A DNA stretch of 9,600 nt from Nitrospira sp. (GCA_015904045.1 JABMDG010000077.1:1-9600), one strand, 5' to 3'; positions 1 through 6,594 are shown, counted from the stretch's first letter. Program-made: numbers and translations. The notes: generated by a model not told the origin, from the sequence alone.

Positions 1-18
1 TGGAGGCAAGGAACTTAT

Positions 19-125
19 CCGCTCGCATCTGATCGAAGCGAGCGGTTCAAGCGAAGCTTGGTATGTACCTCCTCGCCTCTTCGCTCGCTGCGGCCTTGCT
101 GGACGGCCTTTCTGAACAGCCTGTA
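19..125. repeat. Repeat-rich non-coding left edge with inverted repeats
   Basis: This stretch lies beyond the 3' end of the ArnT-like gene. A perfect 8-bp inverted repeat, CCGCTCGC (19-26) and GCGAGCGG (38-45), has an 11-nt loop. A competing partner, CGCTCGCT (82-89), can pair with AGCGAGCG (37-44). A small hairpin CAAGC-GAA-GCTTG lies at 48-60. GGCC occurs at 92-95 and 105-108, followed by TTTCT, which could be a weak plus-strand terminator. Two plus-strand frames are open from base 1 (to a stop at 124-126 in one and about 112 in the other), so the tail of an upstream gene cannot be excluded. From memory, the part around 67-125 resembles a dispersed Nitrospira intergenic repeat. That is recollection, not a search. 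Confidence 0.45.
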
Positions 126-181
126 GACAATTCCGCTTCCAGTGCCGTCATCCCATTTGTCAATGAACTACTAGCAGATCA

Positions 182-1948
182 TTAGTGGCCGGGAATTTTA
201 GGAAGCGAGGGCTGCTCCGGCGTTGCCGACTGGGGTATCGTCACCATCGGTTGAGAGGCGAGGAGAATATAGCCGTATCGCTTGAGGACTGGTTGATAGG
301 TGGCTGCCTCTTTCGGCAAAGCTTCCTGCATCGCTTCCGGGAGGAGAATCATCGTACGGCCGGGATATGCCAATGCAGCCTGAAGTCGCTTGGATTCTCC
401 GGGCGGAATGAACAGCACCTTTCGCCTCGAATAGAAGGCCATGGAAGGCCGTAGCGTGCCGAACGCGATCAATTGATCTTCCGGGCCGAGATTCAATCCC
501 GCTGCGTAGGCCAGTTCTTGCGGAGGCGCGATGGCATATCGATTGAGTCCGGGGATGACGGTGAGGACGGCGAGGAGAAACACTGTCGCCACCACGCCGC
601 CTGCTATGCCGAAGGCTGTGTCACGTCTTGCCTCATTCAGTCCGAAATAGCCGACCAATCCCATCCCAATCAAGAGCACTGCTGCGGCCAGATAGGGGCC
701 GATCCCCAGATCGAATTGGACGGCTGTGGGAAACTCCTTGACGAGTTTTCCCGCAAATTTGCTATAGAGCCACGGCAGAGAGGCAAATCCTATGGCCAAG
801 AGATAGCCGACACCCGTTACGGCATGGATCGAGCCGCGAATGCCCGCGGTCGAAGGGTCCTTCAGTACCCGCGCCCAATACAACGCCGCCAAAATCGACG
901 CGGCCGGAAACAGCGGTCCGATATAGTGCGGCAGTCTGGTTGAAGACACGGTAAAAAATATGAAAGTTCCGACCAACCACAGTGCCGCAAACCACTCCAA
1001 CTCCTTACCTGATCCTGAGTCGGCGTGCGAGTCCACCGGTGTTGCGCCGGCGTCTGCAAGACTACGCTGTTCCCTCCAACTTTTATAGGTTTGAGCGAAT
1101 GCAGCGGGGAGCATCAGGCTCCAGGGGAAAAACCCCAGCAGCAGCACGGGAATATAAAACCAGAAGCCCACTCCGTGGCCCTCCATCGGAGCGAGGAATC
1201 GTCCGACGGTGTGGACTTTCGCCTGCGAGCTGTAGGCATCGCCATGGATAAGGAACATGGCGGCATACCATGGACCGGCGAGCAGTATGACCACCACCGT
1301 GCCGGCGATGGGGAAGCCGCGTTGCCAGAAGATTGTCCAGCGTCGTGCCGCCGTCAGATAGAGTCCGGCGGTCAGCAGCGGAACCAGAAATCCGACCGGC
1401 CCTTTGGTCAGGGTGGCGAGGGCCATGCCGACGTAGAAACCCCAGATCCAATGCCGTCCGGCCCCCGGCTCATGCATGCCCAGCCAGAATCCATAGAGTG
1501 ACAGTGTGGTGAAGAAAATCAGGACACTGTCGGTGATGGCCATGCGTCCCAGTGCGAGCATCTCAATATTCAACAGCAACATGAGGGCGCCGACGAGGCC
1601 GGCGGTCGGACCCCGCAGCCGGGTAAGAAACAAATAGTGCATGAGGATCAACGCCACGCCGAACAGGGCGGATGGGGTGCGCGCCGCGAACTCGTTCACA
1701 CCAAACACATGATAAGAAACGGTCATCAGCCAGTACACGAAGACCGGCTTGGCGACGCGCAGTTCTCCATTGAATGTGGGAGTGATGAGGTCTCCGGACG
1801 CGAACATCTCACGGCCGGCTTCGGCATTCCGCCCTTCATCGCGGTCAGTGAGGCCCATATCGCCGAGGCCCAGAAAGAGGAGCAGGCTTGAGAGGGCAAG
1901 GAGAATAACGACTGTCATCAACTGATTGGGCCGGCGATCGTCAAGCAT
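182..1948 (-). CDS. ArnT-like polytopic glycosyltransferase (PMT/GT39-GT83 family)
   Basis: This is a 588-residue inner-membrane protein of the dolichyl-phosphate-mannose-protein mannosyltransferase/ArnT superfamily. Such enzymes take a sugar from a polyprenyl-phosphate donor and attach it to lipid A or another acceptor on the periplasmic side. The first helix (about residues 12-30) is followed by the family motif DRDEGR (35-40) and a segment reading EMFASGDLITP-(x)n-AKPVFVYWL. The acidic pair there matches the proposed catalytic loop. About eleven further hydrophobic segments follow, with a soluble C-terminal tail of roughly 120 residues. I chose ATG at 1948. A GTG at 1990 would add 14 residues and begin 18 nt after the upstream LAB_N gene ends. 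Neither start has a clear Shine-Dalgarno sequence. The gene is third in a GT2-LAB_N-ArnT unit, probably driven from the promoter at 3203-3231. The sugar and acceptor cannot be read from sequence. Confidence 0.88.
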   Translation of the reverse strand: MLDDRRPNQLMTVVILLALSSLLLFLGLGDMGLTDRDEGRNAEAGREMFASGDLITPTFNGELRVAKPVFVYWLMTVSYHVFGVNEFAARTPSALFGVALILMHYLFLTRLRGPTAGLVGALMLLLNIEMLALGRMAITDSVLIFFTTLSLYGFWLGMHEPGAGRHWIWGFYVGMALATLTKGPVGFLVPLLTAGLYLTAARRWTIFWQRGFPIAGTVVVILLAGPWYAAMFLIHGDAYSSQAKVHTVGRFLAPMEGHGVGFWFYIPVLLLGFFPWSLMLPAAFAQTYKSWREQRSLADAGATPVDSHADSGSGKELEWFAALWLVGTFIFFTVSSTRLPHYIGPLFPAASILAALYWARVLKDPSTAGIRGSIHAVTGVGYLLAIGFASLPWLYSKFAGKLVKEFPTAVQFDLGIGPYLAAAVLLIGMGLVGYFGLNEARRDTAFGIAGGVVATVFLLAVLTVIPGLNRYAIAPPQELAYAAGLNLGPEDQLIAFGTLRPSMAFYSRRKVLFIPPGESKRLQAALAYPGRTMILLPEAMQEALPKEAATYQPVLKRYGYILLASQPMVTIPQSATPEQPSLPKIPGH

Positions 1949-2008
1949 GAGAGGGTCTTCTGTGACAGGCGAGATGAGGCATGCGGACACGGGTGTGTGG
2001 TCGGGCGA

Positions 2009-2308
2009 TCATGTCTGTTGGGCCGGCGGGTTGTCCTGGCCCTTGGCTTGGTCTGCGCGGCGGATGAGCATCAGGTTGCGAACGTACACCACCGAGCCGA
2101 CGCCTTGTCCGGCGATAAAGACCGGATCTTTACGATAGATCGCATAGGCCAGCGTGATGAGACCGCCGATCAGGCTCATATACCAAAATGACACAGGGAC
2201 CTGGCTCGCAGCCTTCTTTTCAGAGGCGATCCATTGGACCACCCAGCGGCCGAAAAAGAGGCCTTGGCCGAGGAAGCCGATGGCGATCCAAATGGTGTCC
2301 GTCGTCAT
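2009..2308 (-). CDS. LAB_N domain membrane protein (lipid-A-disaccharide synthase N-terminal-like)
   Basis: This 99-residue protein consists almost entirely of a LAB_N domain (the Pfam lipid A biosynthesis N-terminal domain). Visible hallmarks are QWIASEKKAASQVPVSFWY (25-43), SLIGG (45-49), YRKDPVFIAGQ (58-68) and YVRNLMLI (75-82). Three membrane segments lie near 5-25, 40-58 and 63-82, with a short polar tail. The domain can be fused to lipid A enzymes but is also found as a small stand-alone protein beside a GT2 glycosyltransferase and an ArnT-like enzyme, as here. It has no known catalytic residues. I infer that it anchors or assists the GT2 enzyme, which lacks membrane helices of its own. 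The ATG at 2308 is the only sensible start. No strong ribosome site precedes it, and 100 nt separate it from the GT2 gene. Confidence 0.87.
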   Translation of the reverse strand: MTTDTIWIAIGFLGQGLFFGRWVVQWIASEKKAASQVPVSFWYMSLIGGLITLAYAIYRKDPVFIAGQGVGSVVYVRNLMLIRRADQAKGQDNPPAQQT

Positions 2309-2328
2309 TGTGACACACGCGGGGAGAA

Positions 2329-2340
2329 GGGGGATCCCCC
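2329..2340. repeat. Perfect 12-bp palindrome in the GT2-LAB_N intergenic gap
   Basis: GGGGGATCCCCC is self-complementary and lies 21 nt upstream of the LAB_N start codon. It has no loop and no adjacent T tract, so it is not a convincing terminator. It could be a protein-binding dyad or an mRNA fold that dampens LAB_N translation, or simply chance. Confidence 0.3.
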
Positions 2341-2408
2341 AGTAACAGGACGTTTGCGGATGTATCGTTCGAATGCGTGCGGTGTCATTGCAGATGGTAG
2401 GGAATGGA

Positions 2409-3152
2409 TCACGCCGGTTCTTTGAGTTTGTATCGCAGCACCCGATGTTGCATCCACCGCACGGCGATCAGGTCGTAGAGGGATTTGAACAGCCGGTTGC
2501 CCATGCCGTATTTCGACTGACCGTGAATGCGCGGGTAATGCCGGACCGGCACTTCAGTCACGGTGAATCCATGCATCAGCGCCAGCGCGGGAAAGAACCG
2601 GTGCATGCCTTCATACAGGCGGATGCGCTCCAGTACGGGGCGCCGGAATACTTTGAGCGGGCACCCCGTATCATGCACGCCGTCGTGCGTGAAGCGGTTT
2701 CGCACCCGGTTCGCAATTCGGGAGGAGATCATCTTGACGAAGCCATCCTGCCGCTGCTGTCTCCATCCGCATACGAGGTCGTAACTGGACGTGAGGGGGA
2801 GAAGTTTTAAAATGTCTTCGCTGTCCTGTTGGAGGTCGCCGTCGATCTGAATGATGATCTCGCCGGACGACCGCCGAAACCCCGCATCGAGTGCGCAGGT
2901 CTTGCCGTAATTCCGGTCGAAGTGAAGCACCTTGACCTGAGGATGCTGTGCCGCGAGACGATCCAGCTCCTGGCTGCTGCCGTCGCTGCTGCCGTCATCC
3001 ACAAAAAGAATCTCGTAGGGGCGCGATTGTGACGATTCGTGCGAGTCCATGACTTTGAAGAGGCCCGCGACAAGGGGCGACAGGTTCTCCCGTTCGTCCT
3101 TGATGGGAATGATGACCGAGGCCCAGGGGATGGAACTGGACGGCGGCGTCAT
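2409..3152 (-). CDS. GT2 family glycosyltransferase, DPM1/ArnC-like
   Basis: This is a 247-residue GT-A fold enzyme that probably transfers a nucleotide-activated sugar to a polyprenyl phosphate at the cytosolic membrane face. The fold begins ASVIIPIKDE (11-20). The nucleotide-binding DDGSSD is at 52-57, the DxD metal site is IDGDLQQ (103-109), the acceptor loop DTGCPLKVFRR is at 161-171, and the late HGQSKYG is at 210-216. These features are typical of dolichol-phosphate-mannose synthase and ArnC-like enzymes. Unlike ArnC or GtrB there is no C-terminal pair of membrane helices; the protein stops shortly after LFKSLYDLIAVRWMQHRVL. The adjacent LAB_N gene may supply the membrane part. I preferred ATG at 3152, which has GGAG 12 nt upstream, over TTG at 3185, which would start about 11 nt after the expected transcript start and has no ribosome site. 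Confidence 0.9.
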   Translation of the reverse strand: MTPPSSSIPWASVIIPIKDERENLSPLVAGLFKVMDSHESSQSRPYEILFVDDGSSDGSSQELDRLAAQHPQVKVLHFDRNYGKTCALDAGFRRSSGEIIIQIDGDLQQDSEDILKLLPLTSSYDLVCGWRQQRQDGFVKMISSRIANRVRNRFTHDGVHDTGCPLKVFRRPVLERIRLYEGMHRFFPALALMHGFTVTEVPVRHYPRIHGQSKYGMGNRLFKSLYDLIAVRWMQHRVLRYKLKEPA

Positions 3153-3202
3153 AATGCGCGAATGCTCCGGCAGCGGCCTGTGCAAAGGGTATTCACGCGC
3201 GC

Positions 3203-3231
3203 ATTCTAACGGATGGGGGAGGGAGCGTCAA
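3203..3231 (-). promoter_or_regulatory. Sigma70-type promoter for the GT2-LAB_N-ArnT unit
   Basis: On the minus strand, TTGACG (3231-3226) and TAGAAT (3208-3203) are separated by exactly 17 nt, each matching five of six consensus bases. The predicted transcript start is near 3196, which gives a leader of about 44 nt before the GT2 ATG. It lies between the secreted-protein gene and GT2, so those two can be transcribed separately. Confidence 0.65.
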
Positions 3232-3262
3232 ACAAGATGCATGAGCGGAGTCACGACTTGGC

Positions 3263-3826
3263 CTAGTGCTTCGAGGCTGCGACCGTGAACCGCATCGTGC
3301 CCATTAGGCTCATCTCGTTGACTTCCTCACCGACGTGGATTTCTACTTTATATCGGCCTGGGAGCCACCCTCCGTGAGGGGGCGACAGTTTGAGATACCC
3401 GCTATCGTCTTCCAAGGCCACATCCATGACGTCTTCACTGATGAGCGTGCCGGTTGCGACGCCGGATATCGACTCCGGCAGGCAGCGGCCGAACACCTTG
3501 AAGCCCTGATAGTGCTGATGGAGCGAGAACACGATGAAGATGGCCGGGGTGTTCGTGGCAAACCGCTCGGTCGGCCTGACCGGGACGATCTCGTGTGTTC
3601 GCTGAAAGCCCAGCTGTTCCTCGAAGTCTTCCGCTGTGGTGATCGAACGAAACATCCCCTTCGGGGGGGCATCGAAATCGTACGGGGTCGTGTCTTCGGT
3701 TCGGTTCTGAAATTCGGAGATCGGGACATTCTCCGTCAGGGGCAGCTCTTCGGCCCAGCCGACCGGCCGGATCGACAAAACCACCACCACCGCTATGACA
3801 CCGACAAGCCGAAAAGCTGTCACCAT
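3263..3826 (-). CDS. Secreted protein of unknown function
   Basis: This is a 187-residue protein with a clear Sec signal. Residues 6-24 (RLVGVIAVVVVLSIRPVGW) form the hydrophobic core, with likely cleavage after Ala25. The mature part starts acidic (EELPLTENVP), and residues 40-75 are polar. A compact, probably beta-rich domain follows, with a TNTPAIFIVFSLHQHYQGF stretch (91-109), one cysteine (115), an acidic VALEDDSGYLKLSPP segment (136-150), GGWLPGRYKVEIHVGE (152-167) and a closing MGTMRFTVA strand. The GW-x-PG-x-Y-x-V-x-I pattern looks like an Ig-like or accessory sandwich domain, but I cannot assign a family. There is no lipobox. It lies upstream of the lipid-glycosylation unit on the same strand, which hints at an envelope role. 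No Shine-Dalgarno sequence precedes the ATG, in line with a possible leaderless transcript. Confidence 0.75.
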   Translation of the reverse strand: MVTAFRLVGVIAVVVVLSIRPVGWAEELPLTENVPISEFQNRTEDTTPYDFDAPPKGMFRSITTAEDFEEQLGFQRTHEIVPVRPTERFATNTPAIFIVFSLHQHYQGFKVFGRCLPESISGVATGTLISEDVMDVALEDDSGYLKLSPPHGGWLPGRYKVEIHVGEEVNEMSLMGTMRFTVAASKH

Positions 3827-3832
3827 GGCTGT

Positions 3833-3862
3833 CTGCTACACCGGATTCACAGACCCTGTCAA
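3833..3862 (-). promoter_or_regulatory. Candidate promoter of the secreted-protein gene, possibly leaderless
   Basis: Minus strand: a perfect -35 TTGACA (3862-3857), 18 nt spacer, then a poor -10 TAGCAG (3838-3833). Only six bases separate this -10 from the ATG at 3826, so transcription would begin at or next to the start codon. The absence of a ribosome site agrees with a leaderless message, but the -10 matches only three of six bases. Confidence 0.35.
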
Positions 3863-3884
3863 GAAAGAGCCGAACAATCTGCCA

Positions 3885-3914
3885 TTGCGGCATTTTCCAG
3901 CCATCTGTTAGGAT
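3885..3914 (+). promoter_or_regulatory. Candidate promoter of the methyltransferase gene
   Basis: TTGCGG (3885-3890), 18 nt, then TAGGAT (3909-3914) preceded by TG one base upstream (3906-3907), which makes an extended -10. It lies 53 nt before the ATG at 3968, in the divergent gap shared with the secreted-protein gene. The -35 match is weak. Confidence 0.35.
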
Positions 3915-4123
3915 TTCCCCCGCCGTACGGCCAATTCACCAAACCCACACAGGGATGATCTTGAAACATGTTGCAACGTACTGACGACCTTCCCCAGCTG
4001 ATTGGAGACTACAAACCATTCGATCAATGGCAGGCCCATCTCAATCGGCTTTTCTATGGGCTGCGCGGCGACAAGCTGCGTTCCTACTATCAGACCTTTG
4101 CCTCAGCCGATTATCGTCTCGCG

Positions 4124-4273
4124 CACGCCTTGGCGGCTGATTATTATCAGCGAGTCATAAAGCGCGAGAAGGGCGTGAAAAGCGGGAAAGGCGAGACGAC
4201 TTCGTCGGGCCCATCGGACTTGTCGCGCCAGTCGCGCTCGTCCAGCGAGTCTCGCCTCACGATATTGGAACTC
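4124..4273 (+). repeat. First version of the duplicated methyltransferase segment
   Basis: This segment encodes HALAADYYQRVIKR, a 28-residue linker and SRLTILEL, in the frame of the ATG at 3968. It is directly followed at 4275-4394 by a second version encoding HALAADYYERVIKR, an 18-residue linker and SRLTVMEL. Across AADYY-(Q/E)-RVIKR the DNA differs at about six synonymous third positions and one nonsynonymous codon, so the copies are diverged alleles rather than a fresh duplication. Confidence 0.8.
4189..4257. repeat. Small inverted-repeat element inside the first-copy linker
   Basis: AGGCGAGAC (4189-4197) and its perfect complement GTCTCGCCT (4249-4257) bound a 69-bp segment. A second hairpin, GACGA-CT-TCGTC, lies inside near 4195-4206. 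It is read in frame and yields the Thr/Ser/Arg-rich linker. It looks like a REP- or MITE-type dispersed element that entered a gene. From memory, similar sequence occurs between genes in Nitrospira, but I could not test this. Confidence 0.5.
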
Positions 4274-4274
4274 C

Positions 4275-4394
4275 CATGCGTTGGCGGCTGACTACTACGA
4301 GCGGGTCATAAAACGGAATGCCGCCGTCAACCGTCAACCGTCAACCGGCAACCGTTTCACGAATGACGATTCACGATTGACGGTCATGGAGCTC
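4275..4394 (+). repeat. Second version of the duplicated methyltransferase segment
   Basis: This is the downstream copy, continuous in frame with the rest of the methyltransferase. The shared anchor TTGGCGGCTGA occurs at 4130-4140 and 4281-4291, an offset of 151 bp, which equals 1 modulo 3 and explains the frame change. The linkers of the two copies share no obvious homology. Confidence 0.8.
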
Positions 4395-5558
4395 GGTCCC
4401 GGCAACGGCAATCTGGCCGCCTGCTTCCTCAGCCATCTCAAAGTCCTCGACAAACACGAGCTGGTCTATCCGCGGGTACGCTATGTCATGGTCGATTGGG
4501 AACAGCCGGTCTTGGACGGGGCCCTGGCATATCCTGACTTGGCGGCGCATCGGGATCGCCTGGTCATTCAGTGCAGCTCGATCGAGCACCTCGGGGGAAT
4601 GGCCGACGGGTCCGTTGACCGCATTCTGTGCAACGAACTCTGGAATGACCTTCCCACCAAGCTGATGGCGAAGAATGCCGGCGACATCGAAGAAGAATAT
4701 ATCCGGCCCAACCTGAGCGAAGCGCTGCATGCCAAGATTCAGGATTGGTCCGCCTTCGTGCGCGCATTCGAGGCAAGGGACTTCGAAGTGCTCAAGACGG
4801 TTCCGCCGTTCTTGGACGATCTCGTGTGGGAAAAGGAATATCGTAAGGTCGAATGGAAAGACGTGCCCTTCCGGAAAACCATCACGGAGTTTCTCAAGAC
4901 GATCGACGAACATGTGTTGCTGCCTGTCAATCTGGGTGCGTTTGCGGTGCTGAAAGAGGCTCAGCGCCTCCTGGGGCCCAATGCGGTCGGGCTGAGTGCT
5001 TTTGATGCCGGGACCGCGGACAGGCAGGTCTTGAACGATCCGGAGAAGCCCTGTTATGGCCAGTTCGGGGGGCAATATAGCTTCATGATCAACTTCGCCC
5101 TTATTGAGGCCGTGGCAAAGCAGCTGGGGGTCACGCACACGGATCTTGAGCCGCAGCGCGAATTCGTCGGCCGGTCATTGAACACCAACGTCCTCACGCT
5201 CATGGATCTGCTGGCGACCCATCCTTCCGCCGGGCCGACGCTTGAGCCCTGGGAGCAGGACCGGCTTGTGCTGAAAACCATCAAGGCGTTGAACGAGACG
5301 TACGAAAGCCCCTACCGCCGTCGGTTCGAATTTCCGTTGTCCGCGAACATGCCGCCGGACGAGCGGGAGACCTTGGGCGCGATTCTGCGCTCGTTGAAAG
5401 ACAACGGCGTGCCCGACACGGTGGCCTATCTGACCGAAGAAGAGCTTGCCCGGTCGCAACAGGACTTGGAAGCGATCGGCTACGAGAGCGACGCCATCAG
5501 GATGGCGCTTGGCGCTCCTCCCAGTCCCATTGAGTATTGCCACTTCAGTTGCCGGTAA
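4281..5558 (+). CDS. MidA-family SAM-dependent methyltransferase, main part
   Basis: This 425-codon frame carries the catalytic body of a MidA/NDUFAF7-type methyltransferase (COG1565, Methyltransf_28), a family whose mitochondrial member methylates an arginine of a complex I subunit. SAM motif I is VMELGPGNGN (35-44), followed by YVMVDWEQPVLDGA (68-81). The post-motif RILCNELWNDLP (114-125) matches the family's SNE-L-D-P loop, and GGQYSFMINFALIEAVAKQLG (263-283) matches the conserved late block. The last 100 residues are a poorly conserved tail. The nominal TTG start at 4281 has no good ribosome site. The natural start is ATG 3968, cut off by the upstream duplication, so the enzyme as drawn lacks about 54 N-terminal residues. 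An internal ATG at 4386 would remove part of motif I's strand. The target is unknown. Whether a protein is made is uncertain, although the long frame is otherwise intact. Confidence 0.8.
   Translation: MAADYYERVIKRNAAVNRQPSTGNRFTNDDSRLTVMELGPGNGNLAACFLSHLKVLDKHELVYPRVRYVMVDWEQPVLDGALAYPDLAAHRDRLVIQCSSIEHLGGMADGSVDRILCNELWNDLPTKLMAKNAGDIEEEYIRPNLSEALHAKIQDWSAFVRAFEARDFEVLKTVPPFLDDLVWEKEYRKVEWKDVPFRKTITEFLKTIDEHVLLPVNLGAFAVLKEAQRLLGPNAVGLSAFDAGTADRQVLNDPEKPCYGQFGGQYSFMINFALIEAVAKQLGVTHTDLEPQREFVGRSLNTNVLTLMDLLATHPSAGPTLEPWEQDRLVLKTIKALNETYESPYRRRFEFPLSANMPPDERETLGAILRSLKDNGVPDTVAYLTEEELARSQQDLEAIGYESDAIRMALGAPPSPIEYCHFSCR
4324..4386 (+). repeat. Degenerate 7-bp tandem array inside the second-copy linker
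   Basis: Nine consecutive heptamers stay in phase: CCGTCAA three times (4324-4344), CCGGCAA, CCGTTTC, ACGAATG, ACGATTC, ACGATTG and ACGGTCA. The pattern is (C/A)CG followed by four variable bases. Nine units equal 21 codons, so the array as a whole is in frame, but gain or loss of one unit would shift the reading frame. It encodes the NRQPSTGNRFTNDDSRLTV region between the N-terminal helix and SAM motif I. Confidence 0.7.
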
Positions 5559-5701
5559 GGCGAGGCGATGCTCTCTGTCCAACCGGTTCAGGCCTCGATC
5601 AGGGAGTAGGTCTTGGCTCGAACGAGAGTTTGGGGAAATACTGGGGTGCGATTAAGACTGGCAAAATGCGGTTCACAAGTCGGCCGATAGGCGGAGGAGC
5701 T

Positions 5702-6424
5702 ATGAGAGAAAAGAACGAGCGGATCGAGAACGTGGAGAAGCCGCGTGAGAAACGCGGGGGCGGCGACCCCTTTCAACGGCTGCTCGGTCTGATGTTTAAG
5801 GCACATCCGTGGCATGGCGTGTCCATTGGAGAGGAAGCTCCCGACGTGGTGACGACCTACATCGAAATCGTCCCGACCGACACGGTCAAATACGAAGTGG
5901 ACAAGAGCAGTGGTTTTCTCAAGGTCGACCGGCCGCAGCGGTTTTCCAACTGCTGCCCGGTCTACTATGGCCTCATTCCACAGACCTACTCCGGTGAGCG
6001 GGTGGCCGGCATCTTTGCCAAGCGGGCTCGCCGCAAGGGCATGGTGGGAGACGACGATCCGCTCGACATCTGTGTCTTATCGGAGAAGAGCATTCCCCAC
6101 AGCGACATTCTCATGACGGCGCTGCCGATCGGGGGATTGAGCCTGGCCGATGGCGGCGAGGCCGACGACAAGATCATCGCGGTCATGCGGGACGATGCCG
6201 TCTACGGGGACTTTACGGACATTGCACAATGTCCAACGGCGCTTCTGGATCGCCTCCGGCATTATTTTCTCACGTATAAAAGCGCGCCGGGAACAACTCA
6301 TCACAAGGTGGAAATCACCGGCGTGTACGGACGAGAGGAAGCGCTCAAAGTCATCCGCGCGAGCCACGCCGACTATCGGGCGAAACATCCGGAGCTGAGT
6401 TCCTTGTGGCCCAAGCATCTGTGA
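5702..6424 (+). CDS. ppa: Inorganic pyrophosphatase, type I, long form
   Basis: This 240-residue cytosolic enzyme hydrolyses pyrophosphate to two phosphates, which pulls biosynthetic reactions forward. The type I signature is DDDPLD (117-122), matching the metal-binding D-x-D-P-x-D of the E. coli enzyme. KYEVDKSSGFLKVDRP (63-78) matches its KYE-DK-G-VDR block, YYGLIPQT (88-95) its YG-I-T segment, and D150, D155 and K157 line up with the conserved D-x4-D-x-K. All key residues appear present. The protein is longer than the usual 170-180 residues because of about 45 extra N-terminal residues, charged and then FQRLLGLMFKAHPWHG. The ATG at 5702 is preceded by GGAGGAG at 6-nt spacing. The frame stays open back to 5537, but that part has no family similarity. 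It lies 143 nt after the methyltransferase, with no terminator seen between them. Confidence 0.93.
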   Translation: MREKNERIENVEKPREKRGGGDPFQRLLGLMFKAHPWHGVSIGEEAPDVVTTYIEIVPTDTVKYEVDKSSGFLKVDRPQRFSNCCPVYYGLIPQTYSGERVAGIFAKRARRKGMVGDDDPLDICVLSEKSIPHSDILMTALPIGGLSLADGGEADDKIIAVMRDDAVYGDFTDIAQCPTALLDRLRHYFLTYKSAPGTTHHKVEITGVYGREEALKVIRASHADYRAKHPELSSLWPKHL

Positions 6425-6594
6425 TACACACGCAGGCAAAGAGCCTGAATCCCTCAACTGTTTACCGGCCCGACTTCGCCATAACACCGGCGTGAACCAG
6501 ATTTGCGGAACTTCTTTTCCGGCTCTTTCATTATAAGGGCGACTGTCATGTTGATGTTGTGGAGTACTCACGACCATAGGCTGCCCGTTGAAGT

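Larger units (their letters stand above)
3968..4291 (+). pseudogene. N-terminal piece of a frameshifted MidA-family methyltransferase
   Basis: This frame encodes 107 residues and should be read with the frame that starts at 4281 as one broken gene. Residues 1-60 are a typical N-terminal helical region with FDQWQAHLNRLFYGLRG (18-34) and ADYRLAHALAADYYQRVIKR (47-66). A low-complexity Ser/Lys/Arg linker (67-94) follows, then SRLTILEL (95-102), the start of the Rossmann fold. Translation then runs into a second, out-of-frame copy of the same region and stops at TGA 4289-4291, before the glycine-rich SAM motif. If 151 bp are removed (4130-4280), codons 1-54 join the downstream frame to give one 479-residue protein. 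An in-frame TGA just upstream fixes the ATG at 3968 as the start. It is a pseudogene, a recent rearrangement, or an assembly chimera of two strains. Confidence 0.75.

Noticed and set aside
473..943. Long plus-strand open frame opposite the ArnT-like gene
   Set aside because: It is antisense to a clearly recognisable membrane protein, and its product is low-complexity and charged; such frames are common opposite GC-rich genes.
4281..4291. Programmed frameshift as an explanation for the split methyltransferase
   Set aside because: There is no slippery heptamer or pseudoknot-like signal, and the duplicated segment itself explains the frame change; a frameshift would yield a protein with the segment doubled.
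4371..5138. Minus-strand open frame of 255 codons opposite the methyltransferase
   Set aside because: The plus-strand frame has SAM motif I and the conserved NEL-DLP loop; the antisense product has no recognisable domain.
5613..5642. TTGGCT-N18-AATACT upstream of the pyrophosphatase as a promoter
   Set aside because: Both boxes are weak matches and the spacing is not ideal; it is no better than chance in 143 nt.
5537..5701. Upstream extension of the pyrophosphatase frame by 55 codons
   Set aside because: The extension overlaps the methyltransferase end, shows no family similarity, and the ATG at 5702 has an excellent ribosome site.
6433..6447. Hairpin CAGGC-AAAGA-GCCTG just after the pyrophosphatase stop
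   Set aside because: The stem is only five pairs and no T tract follows, so I did not call a terminator.
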